Source: Agathobaculum sp. NTUH-O15-33
GTDB lineage: Bacteria; Bacillota; Clostridia; Oscillospirales; Butyricicoccaceae
Length of the DNA: 64,000 nt
Assembly: GCF_033193315.1 (NCBI RefSeq)
Contig: NZ_CP136187.1
Coordinates: 3,293,501-3,357,500, forward strand
Direction: 5' to 3'
Part shown: in pieces, positions 54,543 to 63,369 of the stretch
Layout of the letters: every line of letters starts with the position of its first letter
Numbering within the stretch: position 1 is the stretch's first letter
The notes under the pieces: generated by a model
Told to the model about the DNA's origin: nothing
What the model saw: the letters and a program-made list of their open reading frames with translations, nothing else
The model's database searches: none
Position numbers and translations under genes: made by a program

Positions 54543-56651
54543 TCACGCTGGGCACGGCTCCCCCACCAGCACCTGTACCGAGCGCGGCGCAAGCGTAACG
54601 TGCGAGCCGTCGAACGTCCCCTCCGGCGCAAGCGGGTCGCGCGCCGCGGTATCCGCCGCGCGCCGCCAGCAAAAACCGACCGGCAGGCTTGGAAGCTGCT
54701 GCCCATGCTCCTCCCAATGTACATTAAGGGCAAGGAACACAAAGTCGTCCCGCTCGCCCTGCGTGTCGCGGCCTGTGAACAGCACGCCGATCTGGCGCGT
54801 CTCGCCGTCCACCGCGTCATTCCACGCGGTGCCGTTATGCAGGCTGGTATCCGGGTACTGCGCCGCGGCGGGCGCGGTCGTGCCGCGCAGCACCGGGTGC
54901 GCCCTCCGCAGCGCGATCATACCCTTGGTAAACGCAAACAAGCCTTCAAACTGTTCCAGCCGCGTCCAATCCAGCCATGATATCTCGTTATCCTGACAGT
55001 AGGGATTGTTGTTTCCAAATTGGGTGTTGCCAAACTCATCTCCGGCCAAAAACATGGCCGCGCCCCGGCTGCACAGCAGCACGGCCATAGCGTTCTTGCG
55101 CAGGCGGTCGCGCAGGCCGTTTACGGCGGGGTCGTCTGTCTCGCCCTCCGCGCCGCAGTTCCAACTCGCGTTGTCGTTCGAGCCGTCCGTATTATTCCAG
55201 CCGTTTTGCTCGTTATGCTTTTCGTTATATGCGTAAAGATCGTACAACGGAAAACCATCGTGACAGGTGAGGAAATTGACCGAAGCGTTTTGCCGGCTGT
55301 CCGGCGGGTACAGATCGGGCGAACCGAGAATGCGCTGCACCGCCGCCGCGGCCACACCGCCGTCGCCCTTGAGAAAGCGGCGGAGATCGTCGCGGTACTT
55401 GCCGTTCCATTCGGCCCAGCGGTTCCACGAGGGGAACGAGCCGACTTGATACAGGCCGCCCGCGTCCCATGCCTCGGCGATCAGCTTGACCTTGCCGAGA
55501 ATGGGGTCGAACGCCAAGCTTTCCAGCAGCGGCGGCGAGGCGAGCGGGCCGCCGTCCGGCGCGCGGCCCAGAATCGTGGCCAGATCAAAACGAAACCCAT
55601 CCACCCGGTATTCCACCACCCAATGGCGCAAGCAGTCCAATATAAAATCGCGCACCATGGGGTGGTTGCAGTTGAGCGTATTGCCGCAGCCGGAAAAATT
55701 ATAATACTTGCCGTCCGGCGTGAGCATGTAATAGATATTGTTGTCCAATCCCTTAAAGGAGAAAAAGGGGCCGTGCTCGTCGCCCTCCGCCGTGTGGTTG
55801 AACACCACGTCCATAATGACCTCGATTCCATGCGCGTTGAGCGCGCGGATCAGCTTTTTCAGCTCGTCGCCTTCGCGGTTGTATTCGATCGCGGCGGTGT
55901 AGCTGGTGTTGGGCGCGAAAAAGCAAACGGTGTTGTAGCCCCAATAGTTGTATAGCGGCTTTCCGTCGACCACACGGTCGTCCTCCATCTCGTCAAACTC
56001 GAAAACAGGCATCAGCTCGACCGCGTTCACGCCCAGTTCGAGCAGATAGGGCAGCTTTTCCATCAGCCCGTCAAAGGTGCCGGGGTGCCGCACGCCCGAC
56101 GAGGGATGCTTCGTAAAGCCGCGCACGTGGGTTTCGTAGATCACCATATCCTGAAACGGGATATGCGGCTCGCGGAAATCGCCCCAATCGAAATTCGAGT
56201 GCACCACGCGGCTGTGGTAAGCCACGCCGGGCGCGGAGCGCACGCCCCACTGACTCTGCCCGGTCACCGCGCGGGCGTAGGGGTCGAGCAGGAATTTTTC
56301 TCGGTCGAACAGCAGGCCGCGCGCGGGGTCGTGCGGGCCGTCCAGCCGGTAGGCGTATTCAAACTCGCAGATATTCAGGCCGAATACGATGATCGAATAC
56401 GTATTGCCGATGCGAAAGGTCTCCGGAATGGGCAGCACGGCATAGGGCTGCTGCTCGCCCCGGTGAAAAAGACACAGCTCGCAATAGGTCGCGTAGAACG
56501 AATGCAGGGTAAAGTTCACGCCATCCGGCACCACGCTCGCGCCATCCGATAAGTAAAACCCGGGCCTTACCGGAAAACCCGCGATCTTGCCCGTTGGCTT
56601 TAGCGGTTCAATCTCGGCCATGGGGCACGCTTTTCTTTCCTTTTCCGTCAT
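54543..56651 (-). CDS. glgX: Glycogen debranching enzyme (GlgX/isoamylase type)
   Basis: 702 residues from the ATG at 56651 (GGAGG site 7 bases ahead). Early-set domain FYLSDGASVVPDGVNFTLHS, then a GH13 barrel with VVFNHTAEGDEHGP, nucleophile region VDGFRFDLAT (Asp), acid/base LIAEAWDAGG (Glu) and NFLTCHDGFPL (His-Asp). Hydrolyses alpha-1,6 branches of glycogen. No other glycogen gene is next to it. Confidence 0.92.
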   Translation of the reverse strand: MTEKERKACPMAEIEPLKPTGKIAGFPVRPGFYLSDGASVVPDGVNFTLHSFYATYCELCLFHRGEQQPYAVLPIPETFRIGNTYSIIVFGLNICEFEYAYRLDGPHDPARGLLFDREKFLLDPYARAVTGQSQWGVRSAPGVAYHSRVVHSNFDWGDFREPHIPFQDMVIYETHVRGFTKHPSSGVRHPGTFDGLMEKLPYLLELGVNAVELMPVFEFDEMEDDRVVDGKPLYNYWGYNTVCFFAPNTSYTAAIEYNREGDELKKLIRALNAHGIEVIMDVVFNHTAEGDEHGPFFSFKGLDNNIYYMLTPDGKYYNFSGCGNTLNCNHPMVRDFILDCLRHWVVEYRVDGFRFDLATILGRAPDGGPLASPPLLESLAFDPILGKVKLIAEAWDAGGLYQVGSFPSWNRWAEWNGKYRDDLRRFLKGDGGVAAAAVQRILGSPDLYPPDSRQNASVNFLTCHDGFPLYDLYAYNEKHNEQNGWNNTDGSNDNASWNCGAEGETDDPAVNGLRDRLRKNAMAVLLCSRGAAMFLAGDEFGNTQFGNNNPYCQDNEISWLDWTRLEQFEGLFAFTKGMIALRRAHPVLRGTTAPAAAQYPDTSLHNGTAWNDAVDGETRQIGVLFTGRDTQGERDDFVFLALNVHWEEHGQQLPSLPVGFCWRRAADTAARDPLAPEGTFDGSHVTLAPRSVQVLVGEPCPA

Positions 56652-56671
56652 GGATACGCCTCCGCTTCCCA

Positions 56672-56706
56672 ATAAAAAAGGGCGCGCCGGCGGCGCACCC
56701 CTTTAT
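56672..56706 (-). terminator. Terminator between yjbQ and glgX
   Basis: Minus-strand stem AAAGGGGTGCGCCGCC / GGCGCGCCCTTTTTT type, with a T6 run; immediately after the yjbQ stop. Confidence 0.8.
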
Positions 56707-56707
56707 T

Positions 56708-57160
56708 TTATTCTCCGATTACCTGAAACACGATATCGCGCGTGCGGTCGTTGGTATCGCACTCGACCAAGGTCAGGTTCTGCCACGGTCCGCAAACGAG
56801 CTGACCATCCACAAACGGCACCGTGACCGAGGGCGACAGCAGCGCCGCCTTGATGTGAGACGAACCGTTATCGTCGTTCCACGTATCGTGGTGCTTGTAG
56901 TGAATGACCTTGCCGGTCTCATCCTGATAGGGGGAGAAAACGTCCATCGCGGCTTTCAGGTCGTGTCCGACAAGGCCGGGCTCGAACTCCAGCGATGTCA
57001 AACCGGCCACGCCGCCGGTTGTCCAGCCGGTAATAATGCCCGAATGCACGCCGTATTTTTTGCCTGCGTTTATGACCGCGGCGCGAAAATCATCGGTCAC
57101 GTCGATCATGCCCATGTGGGCCTTGGTGCGGTAGGTTTTGGTTTCTGTGTAAACTGCCAT
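56708..57160 (-). CDS. YjbQ/UPF0047 family protein
   Basis: 150 residues. YjbQ motifs: GIITGWTTGGVAGLTSLEFE (usually a G-x-x-x-x-x-x-H/T-T-A turn), IHYKHHDTWNDDNGSSHIKA (metal-site His residues) and LTLVECDTNDRTRDIVFQVIG. Members rescue thiamine-phosphate synthase mutants in some bacteria, but the natural role is unsettled. Single gene between glgX and the rfbA-like gene. Confidence 0.88.
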   Translation of the reverse strand: MAVYTETKTYRTKAHMGMIDVTDDFRAAVINAGKKYGVHSGIITGWTTGGVAGLTSLEFEPGLVGHDLKAAMDVFSPYQDETGKVIHYKHHDTWNDDNGSSHIKAALLSPSVTVPFVDGQLVCGPWQNLTLVECDTNDRTRDIVFQVIGE

Positions 57161-57199
57161 AGGGTCTCCCTCTCTCTCCGTTTTGTTGACTGCCTTTGT

Positions 57200-58057
57200 T
57201 TATAAGCACTGTAAGTACTGGCCGTACAGCGTCTTATCGAGCTCCTGTCCAAGCTGGTGAAGCTGGTCGCGGCTGATATAGCCGCGCTCCAACGCAATCT
57301 CTTCCAAACAAGCGATGTAACGCCCGGTCTCATCCTGCACGCGCTTGACCTCCAAACCGGAGGAAAGCAGGTTGTCCGCCGTGCCCGCGTCGAGCCAGAC
57401 GAAATCGCGGTCCAGCTTGACCACGTGCAGGCTGCCGCGCCGCAAGTACTCTAGGTTCACATCCGTAATCTCCAGCTCCCCCCGCGCGGAGGGCGTCAGG
57501 TTGTGCGCGATTTCCATGACCTGCTCATCGTAAAAATACAGGCCGGGGATGATGTAATTGGACTTTGGAAAACGGGGCTTTTCTTCAATGGAAACCGCGT
57601 TTCCCGCCTTATCGAACTCCACCACGCCGAACGCGCGCGGGTCGGACACGTAGTAGCCGAACACACAGGCCCCCGCGTCGCATTCGACCGCCTGATTCAG
57701 GTAGCGGGCAAAATCGAGCGAATGAAAGATGTTGTCGCCCAGAACAAGACATACCTTGTCCCCGCCGACGAACTGCTCGCCGATCAGCAGCGCGTCCGCG
57801 ATACCGCGCGCGACCTCCTGCACCTCGTACGTGATATTGACGCCAAAGCGCGAGCCCGAGCCGAGCAGCCGGTAAAACGGCCCTTCCTCTCCGGGCGGGA
57901 TGATGATCATAATATCGCGAATGCCCGCCTGCATCAAAACGGCGAGCGGATAATAGATCATCGGCTTGTCGTAAACAGGCAGCAGCGGCTTGCATACCGG
58001 CCGCGTCATCGGGTACAAACGCGAGCCCTTGCCCGCAGCAAGAATGATTCCCTTCAT
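57200..58057 (-). CDS. RmlA-family glucose-1-phosphate thymidylyltransferase, second copy
   Basis: 285 residues: LAAGKGSRLYPMT, CKPLLPVYDKPMIYYPL, LGDNIFHS, VVEFDKAGNAVSIEEKP, FVWLDAGTADNLL. The nucleotide loop GKGSRL differs from the canonical GGSGTRL of the copy at 31401-32279, and overall similarity is only moderate. It stands alone, far from other rml genes, in core-like GC-rich DNA. It could be the ancestral housekeeping copy or prefer another nucleotide. Confidence 0.85.
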   Translation of the reverse strand: MKGIILAAGKGSRLYPMTRPVCKPLLPVYDKPMIYYPLAVLMQAGIRDIMIIIPPGEEGPFYRLLGSGSRFGVNITYEVQEVARGIADALLIGEQFVGGDKVCLVLGDNIFHSLDFARYLNQAVECDAGACVFGYYVSDPRAFGVVEFDKAGNAVSIEEKPRFPKSNYIIPGLYFYDEQVMEIAHNLTPSARGELEITDVNLEYLRRGSLHVVKLDRDFVWLDAGTADNLLSSGLEVKRVQDETGRYIACLEEIALERGYISRDQLHQLGQELDKTLYGQYLQCL

Positions 58058-58215
58058 AGTAAGCCCTCTGTCTTTTTAAATTTCAAATTGCTTTACAGGT
58101 ATTATACCACAGCGGCAAGCATAAAAAAAGCCATTTGCATCCCGTATGTTCCGCTGGTGGCAGATTAATTTAGGCAAGCTTGTCTGCGGGAAAAAGCGCA
58201 TAGGTAAACGGGCTT

Positions 58216-58364
58216 GTAGGGCGCGACGCCCTCGGCGCGCCGTCTCAGAGGGACGTAGCACTTGCTGAAAAGCAAGGGCTCCCCGTCCGGCCGGACCGGC
58301 CTGTATGGTGCTTCCCCGTATTCTGGCGCTTCGCTCTCGGCGCGCCGGGGGCGTCGCGCCCTAC
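58216..58364. repeat. Palindromic intergenic element C (GC-rich, 27-base arms)
   Basis: The left arm 58216-58242 and right arm 58338-58364 are reverse complements with 26 of 27 matches; both contain CGGCGCGCCG and GGCGTCGCGCCCTAC or its complement. Inside are smaller hairpins (CTTGC-TGAAAA-GCAAG, GTCCGGCCGGAC). It fills the 385-base gap between the rfbA-like gene and the XRE gene. No gene is seen in it. Looks like a REP/MITE-type element. Confidence 0.65.
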
Positions 58365-58441
58365 TATTCCGGTGGTATCCATGTCTTTTTCTATGCGTTT
58401 TCCTAAACCAAACGGCATTGGCGGTTTATCTTGCACGAACG

Positions 58442-58642
58442 TTATTCGTCAAACCCCAGCATTTCGTTTGGCGTGGTGCCGAGGATGCGGCAAAGCTTCG
58501 CAAACGTCTCCACATCCATTTTTCGCTGTCTGGTCTCATACATCCCATAAGCTGCGGATTTCAGTCCCAGTTGTTCGCTTAGCTGTACCTGAGATAATTT
58601 CATTTCAAGCCGCATCTTTTTGAAAGCTTCAATATAATCCAT
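58442..58642 (-). CDS. XRE-family transcriptional regulator
   Basis: 66 residues from the ATG at 58642 (AGAGGT site). A single Cro/C1 HTH: FKKMRLEMKLSQVQLSEQLG, LKSAAYGMYETRQRKMDVET, ending CRILGTTPNEMLGFDE. Divergent from the small gene at 58716, with two palindromes between them. Confidence 0.88.
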   Translation of the reverse strand: MDYIEAFKKMRLEMKLSQVQLSEQLGLKSAAYGMYETRQRKMDVETFAKLCRILGTTPNEMLGFDE

Positions 58643-58656
58643 AATACCTCTTGACT

Positions 58657-58700
58657 TCACACATTTTGTGTGATAATATTATTTCACACAAACTGTGTGA
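58657..58700. promoter_or_regulatory. Twin palindromic operators
   Basis: TCACACATTTTGTGTGA (58657-58673) and TCACACAAACTGTGTGA (58684-58700): two 17-base palindromes with 7-base arms, 27 bases centre to centre, filling the divergent promoter between the XRE gene and its neighbour. Confidence 0.8.
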
Positions 58701-58715
58701 ATGGAGTTTTGCCTT

Positions 58716-58961
58716 ATGAATACCTTTCTAAACGACCTCTACTACACCTACGGCCGGCACGAGCTGCCCGAACCGGCGCAATGGCGCAGCCACAAGGCCT
58801 ATGACGAGCTGTACGCCCGCCTGTCGCCGGAGGGACGCGCACAGCTGGGCAAAATCATCGCGGCGGCCCAGATCGAATCCGCTATCGCCGGAGAACGCGC
58901 CTTTACCGCGGGCCTTGATTTCGCCGTTTCCCTTTTCACCGGTATATTCGCGGAGTACTAA
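58716..58961 (+). CDS. Small hypothetical protein
   Basis: 81 residues from the ATG at 58716 (GGAG nine bases ahead; the ATG 15 bases upstream has no site). Sequence starts MNTFLNDLYYTYGRHELPEP and is mostly helical, with KAYDELYARLSPEGRAQLGK and a hydrophobic tail. It resembles the DUF6809-like small proteins that start with an L-x-x-L-Y-Y pattern, but I am not sure. Controlled by the twin operators. Confidence 0.65.
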   Translation: MNTFLNDLYYTYGRHELPEPAQWRSHKAYDELYARLSPEGRAQLGKIIAAAQIESAIAGERAFTAGLDFAVSLFTGIFAEY

Positions 58962-59033
58962 CCTCGCCATCTTATCTGTAAGTATACCAGAGCCTGCCAA
59001 TTCGCGCAAGCGCCAACGGCGGTCCACGACCGC

Positions 59034-59063
59034 AAAAAAGGCCGCCCCATCGGGGCGGCCCTT
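59034..59063. terminator. Bidirectional terminator
   Basis: AAAAAAGGCCGCCCC/GGGGCGGCCCTTT with an ATC-type loop. On the minus strand it ends in T6, terminating ppdK; on the plus strand it ends the small gene. Confidence 0.88.
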
Positions 59064-59077
59064 TCGCTGTTCTTTTA

Positions 59078-61712
59078 TTACGCCTTGCCAAGCTCCTTGA
59101 CGCGCGCCTGAGCCGCCGCGAGGCGGGCGATCGGTACGCGGAAGGGCGAGCAGGATACGTAGTTCAGGCCCACATTGTGGCAGAACTCGACGGAGGAAAG
59201 GTCGCCGCCGTGCTCGCCGCAGATGCCGAGCTTGATGTCCGGGCGCACCTTGCGGCCAGCGTCCACGGCCATCTTGACCAGCTTGCCGACGCCGTTCTGA
59301 TCCAAACGGGCAAACGGATCGGATTCGAGGATCTTCTTATCGAAGTAGCACTCGAGGATACGGCCCACATCGTCGCGCGAGAAGCCGTAGGTCATCTGCG
59401 TCAGATCGTTCGTGCCGAAGGAGAAGAACTCGGCCTCGGTCGCGATCTCGTCCGCTGTAACGGCCGCGCGCGGGGTCTCGATCATCGTGCCGACCATATA
59501 CTTCATCTTCAGGCCGGAGGCTTCAATCAGCGCGTCCGCCTTATCCTTGATGACCTTCTTGACGTAGCGCAGCTCGTTGATCTCGGATACCAGCGGCACC
59601 ATGATCTCGGGCGTGATGTTCAGTCCGTCCGACTTGCACACGTTGATGGCGGCGGAGATGATGGCTTCGGTCTGCATCTCGGCGATCTCAGGATAGAGAA
59701 CGTCCAGACGGCAGCCACGGGTGCCGAGCATCGGGTTGAACTCGTGCAGGTCGGCGATCTTGCTTTCCAGCTTTTCAGCGGGAATGTTCATTTCAGCCGC
59801 CAGATCGAGGATATCCTGCTCTTCCTTGGGCAGGAACTCGTGCAGCGGAGGATCAAGCAGGCGGATGGTAACAGGCAGGCCGCCCATCGCGCGGTAGATG
59901 GCTTCAAAGTCGCCGCGCTGCATCGGCAGAATCTTGGCGAGCGCCGCGCGGCGCTGGTCGACCGTGTCGGAAACGATCATTTCACGCACAGCCTTGATGC
60001 GCTCGGGCTCGAAGAACATATGCTCGGTGCGGCACAAGCCGATGCCCTCGGCGCCGAACTTGCGGGCCTGCTGGGCGTCGCGCGGGGTGTCGCCGTTAGT
60101 GCGTACGTGCAGGGTGCGGATTTCATCAGCCCAACCCATGAAGCGGCCGAAATCGCCGGTGAGCTCGGCTTCCTGCGTGGCGATCTTGCCGAGGTATACG
60201 TTGCCGGTGGAACCGTCGAGCGAAATCTCCTCGCCCTCGTGGATGACCGTGCCGTCGCCGAAGGTGATGGTCTTGGCGGCTTCGGATACCTTGATGTCGT
60301 TAACGCCGGCGACGCAGCAGGTGCCCATGCCGCGGGCCACGACGGCCGCGTGGCTGGTCATGCCGCCGCGCGCGGTCATGATGCCTTCGGAAACGGCCAT
60401 GCCGTCGATATCCTCCGGCGAGGTCTCCTGCCGGACCAGTACGACCTTCTCGCCCGTCTTGTGCGCCTTGGCGGCTTCCTCGGCGGTGAAGTATACCGCG
60501 CCGCAGGCAGCGCCGGGAGAAGCCGGCAGGCCCGAGGTGATCGGCTTGGCCGCGCTAAGCGCCGCGGGGTCGAACGTCGGGTGCAGCAGCGCGTCGAGCT
60601 GCTTGGGCTCTACCTTCATGATCGCCTGCTCCTTGGTGCAGACGCCTTCGTCCACCAGATCAACCGCTACCTTCAGCGCGGCCTGCGCGGTGCGCTTGCC
60701 GTTACGGGTCTGCAGCATATAGAGCTTGGCGTTTTCGATCGTAAACTCCATGTCCTGCATATCGCCGTAGTGCTGCTCCAGACGGCTGGAGATGTCGACG
60801 AACTGCTGGTACACGTCGGGCATGGTGTCCTTAAGCGCGGAGATCGGCTGCGGGGTACGGATACCGGCCACAACGTCCTCGCCCTGCGCGTTCATCAGGA
60901 ACTCGCCGTAAAGCTTCTTTTTCGCCGGTGGCCGGGTTGCGGGTAAAGGCAACGCCGGTGCCCGAGGTATCGCCCATGTTGCCGAACACCATCGACTGGA
61001 CGTTGACCGCGGTGCCCCAGGAGTGCGGGATATCGTTCATGCGGCGGTAGGTGTTGGCGCGCGGGTTATCCCACGAACGGAACACGGCGCGAACGGATTC
61101 CATCAGCTGGGCCTTGGGGTCCTGCGGGAAATCCTCGCCGAGGGAGTTTTTGTAGTGCGCCTTAAACAGGCTGATCAGTTCGAGCATGTCGTTTTCGTCC
61201 AGCTCGTTGTCGTGCTTGACGCCCTTCTTCTCCTTCACCTGATCGATGAACTGCTCGAACGAGGACTTGGGCAGTTCCATAACGACGTCGGAGAACATCT
61301 GAATGAAGCGGCGGTAGGAATCGCGCGCAAAGCGCGGGTTGCCCGTCAGCGCGGCCACGGCTTCACAGATCTGGTCGTTCATGCCGAGGTTCAGGATGGT
61401 ATCCATCATGCCGGGCATGGACGCGCGCGCGCCCGAACGTACGGAGACCAAAAGCGGACGGTCGGGGTCGCCCAGCGTTTTACCGGTGACCTTCTCTAGC
61501 TTATCCAGATATTCCATGATCTGCTCTTGGATATCGGGGTAAATGGTGCGGCCATCCTCATAGTACCGGGTGCAAGCCTCGGTGGTGATGGTGAAGCCCT
61601 GCGGCACGGGCATGCCAAGGCCGGTCATCTCAGCCAGATTGGCGCCCTTGCCGCCGAGCAGCTCACGCATCGAGCCATTGCCTTCCGGGAACATGTAAAC
61701 GTACTTCTTCAT
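59078..61712 (-). CDS. ppdK: Pyruvate, phosphate dikinase, frameshifted
   Basis: About 878 residues when joined, the normal length. Starts at 61712 (MKKYVYMFPEGNGSM; GGAGG upstream). ATP-grasp domain: GGKGANLAEMTGLGMPVPQG, TGTGVAFTRNPATGEK. Phosphohistidine domain: TARGGMTSHAAVVARGMGTCC. PEP barrel: GLCRTEHMFFE, GTMIETPRAAVTADEIA, FGTNDLTQMTYGFSRDD, ICGEHGGD. The break is in T5 at 60918-60922: one T fewer restores EKKLYGEFLMN. It interconverts pyruvate, ATP and phosphate with PEP, AMP and pyrophosphate, central in anaerobes, so a real knock-out is unlikely and a sequencing error is favoured. Confidence 0.93.
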
Positions 61713-61754
61713 GTGGTTCGTTTCCTCCATTTCATCTTTGGAACTATTCTTCAC

Positions 61755-62206
61755 TTTTCACAACACAAGAATATTATACCACGCAGTCGGTGCGCGGTTC
61801 CACTGTAGGATTATACCGATTTAAAGGAATCGCATTGTATAAAACGACGAAAAGCGCCAATTAGTTGAGTTTCCGTCTTGTGCGGCACAACGGTTTTTAA
61901 CTTAAATCATAATTTTATGTCGCTAAAAATTAAAGATATGTCGCTTTTTTTGTTTTTTTTACTGCTTTTGTGAAATGGTACCCAGATGCACGCCCGATTG
62001 CACCCAGTATTTCCTCTTGCAGGATTTCCTTCAAATACCATCCCGCGGCAGCGTTTTCTTTCCGCGCGGCAACCGGCCTTATTTTTTGTGCAGGATAATT
62101 GGGTGTCCCAGCAGAATTATTTGATTTTTTGATTCCGCGTCTGTAAAAACGCCCTTTCGCCGAAAAAATCCAGCAGGATTATTAACCACATCAAACGGAT
62201 TATAGC
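61755..62206. other. Gene-free stretch upstream of ppdK and the isomerase
   Basis: AT-rich between about 61,880 and 61,960 with two ATGTCGCT boxes about 25 bases apart, and two minus-strand TATAAT-like -10 sequences near 61780 and 61812 (the former preceded by TG) that could be ppdK promoters. No coding region or RNA gene is supported. Confidence 0.5.
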
Positions 62207-62235
62207 TTGAACATTTAACGCAAACAACCTATAAT
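62207..62235 (+). promoter_or_regulatory. Promoter of the TIM-barrel isomerase gene
   Basis: TTGAAC (62207-62212), 17-base spacer, TATAAT (62230-62235). Leaves a leader of about 115 bases, in which GGCCGCC- and GGGCCGGACCGG-type short hairpins are seen. Confidence 0.75.
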
Positions 62236-62357
62236 TTAGCTCATAAACCAAGCATAACCCACAGCACCGGCAAATTGGCCGCCTTTTTCCGCCGCCGGGC
62301 CGGACCGGCTATAAAAGAGTCGTAAATCAAAACAGAATCGTTTGACGGAGGGACAAT

Positions 62358-63221
62358 ATGAAAATCAGTGTTATCACCAACGGTATCAGTCAGGATTACG
62401 AGACCTGCTGCAAGATCTTGAAAGAAACCGGCGTGCGGTACGCCGAACTGCAAGAGGTATATGGCAAGCGCGTCGAGTTGCTCAGCGAAGAGGAAGCGCA
62501 AAAAATCAAGTCTCTGAACGAGCAATACGGGATCACGCCCGTGAGCGTCACCACGCACGCCTTTGCCGGCGTCGATGTGATGAGCCTGAACGTAGGCGAC
62601 GAGACCTATGAAAAACACATGGCGCTTTTGAAAAACGGCATCCGCGTGGCCAAAACGGTCGGCGCGCCGCAGGTGCGGGCCATGCCCTTTACCAAGGCGA
62701 TCGTGCTGCACGGCGCGCACGGCTCGGATCAATGGAACGCGGGCGGCAACAAGGCTTGGCCCAAATTCATCGAGCTGTACCGCCCCATTGCGAAGCTGGC
62801 CGAGGCGGAGGACATCGTTATCACGGTGGAGAACGGCTTTAACGCCATGATCGTGTCCGGCTACCAGTGCCGCCAGTTTATCGAGGAGCTGGGCTGCGAC
62901 CGGATCAAGATTCTGTGGGACCCGGCCAACGCCTTGTATTACGGCGATATCCCGTATCCCAACGCATACCACGAAATCCGGGACTGCTTGGGCCACGTAC
63001 ATATCAAGGATCTGAATTGCTCGATCATTGAGGGCTGGGTCGATATTAAAAACATCGGCCACGGCATGATGGCGCCCTATCTGGACGACATGCGGGCGGC
63101 GCTGGAGCGCGACGGGTACGAAGGCTACATCTCCCTTGAAAACATCCTCCGCCCGGACGGCGGCGATTTTATCGACGGGTACTACCTCGATATCCCCGAG
63201 CTGCAAAAACGGTTCGGCTGA
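62358..63221 (+). CDS. Sugar phosphate isomerase/epimerase (TIM barrel)
   Basis: 287 residues, ATG with GGAGGG eight bases ahead. Xylose-isomerase-like barrel with metal-site motifs ITVENGFN, KILWDPANALYYGD, LGHVHIKDLN and YISLENIL. Unlike the protein at 35450 it is unbroken and only distantly similar. With the beta-hydroxyacid dehydrogenase downstream it may act in a sugar-acid (tetronate-like) pathway, where an OtnI-type isomerase and LtnD-type dehydrogenase occur together. The substrate is inferred. Confidence 0.85.
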   Translation: MKISVITNGISQDYETCCKILKETGVRYAELQEVYGKRVELLSEEEAQKIKSLNEQYGITPVSVTTHAFAGVDVMSLNVGDETYEKHMALLKNGIRVAKTVGAPQVRAMPFTKAIVLHGAHGSDQWNAGGNKAWPKFIELYRPIAKLAEAEDIVITVENGFNAMIVSGYQCRQFIEELGCDRIKILWDPANALYYGDIPYPNAYHEIRDCLGHVHIKDLNCSIIEGWVDIKNIGHGMMAPYLDDMRAALERDGYEGYISLENILRPDGGDFIDGYYLDIPELQKRFG

Positions 63222-63238
63222 AAAAGCTCCCTTCATTT

Positions 63239-63273
63239 TTGGCTGCGGGGCGTCAACCCCGCCCCGCAGCCAA
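63239..63273 (+). terminator. Hairpin between isomerase and dehydrogenase genes
   Basis: TTGGCTGCGGGG / CCCCGCAGCCAA stem with a GC-rich loop, 18 bases after the stop; no T-run follows. Could be a partial terminator. Confidence 0.5.
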
Positions 63274-63369
63274 TCCTCCTGAATCCCCCACATCGACGGC
63301 GAACGATTCCAGTTCGCTGTCTCTTTCAAAATCTCAATTCTTGGTCTATTATAAAAGGAGAAGTGAATC

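Noticed and set aside
59177..60946. 589-codon open frame on the strand opposite ppdK
   Set aside because: Mirror frame of a GC-rich, strongly biased gene; it has no family motifs and no ribosome site, while ppdK motifs are clear on the other strand.
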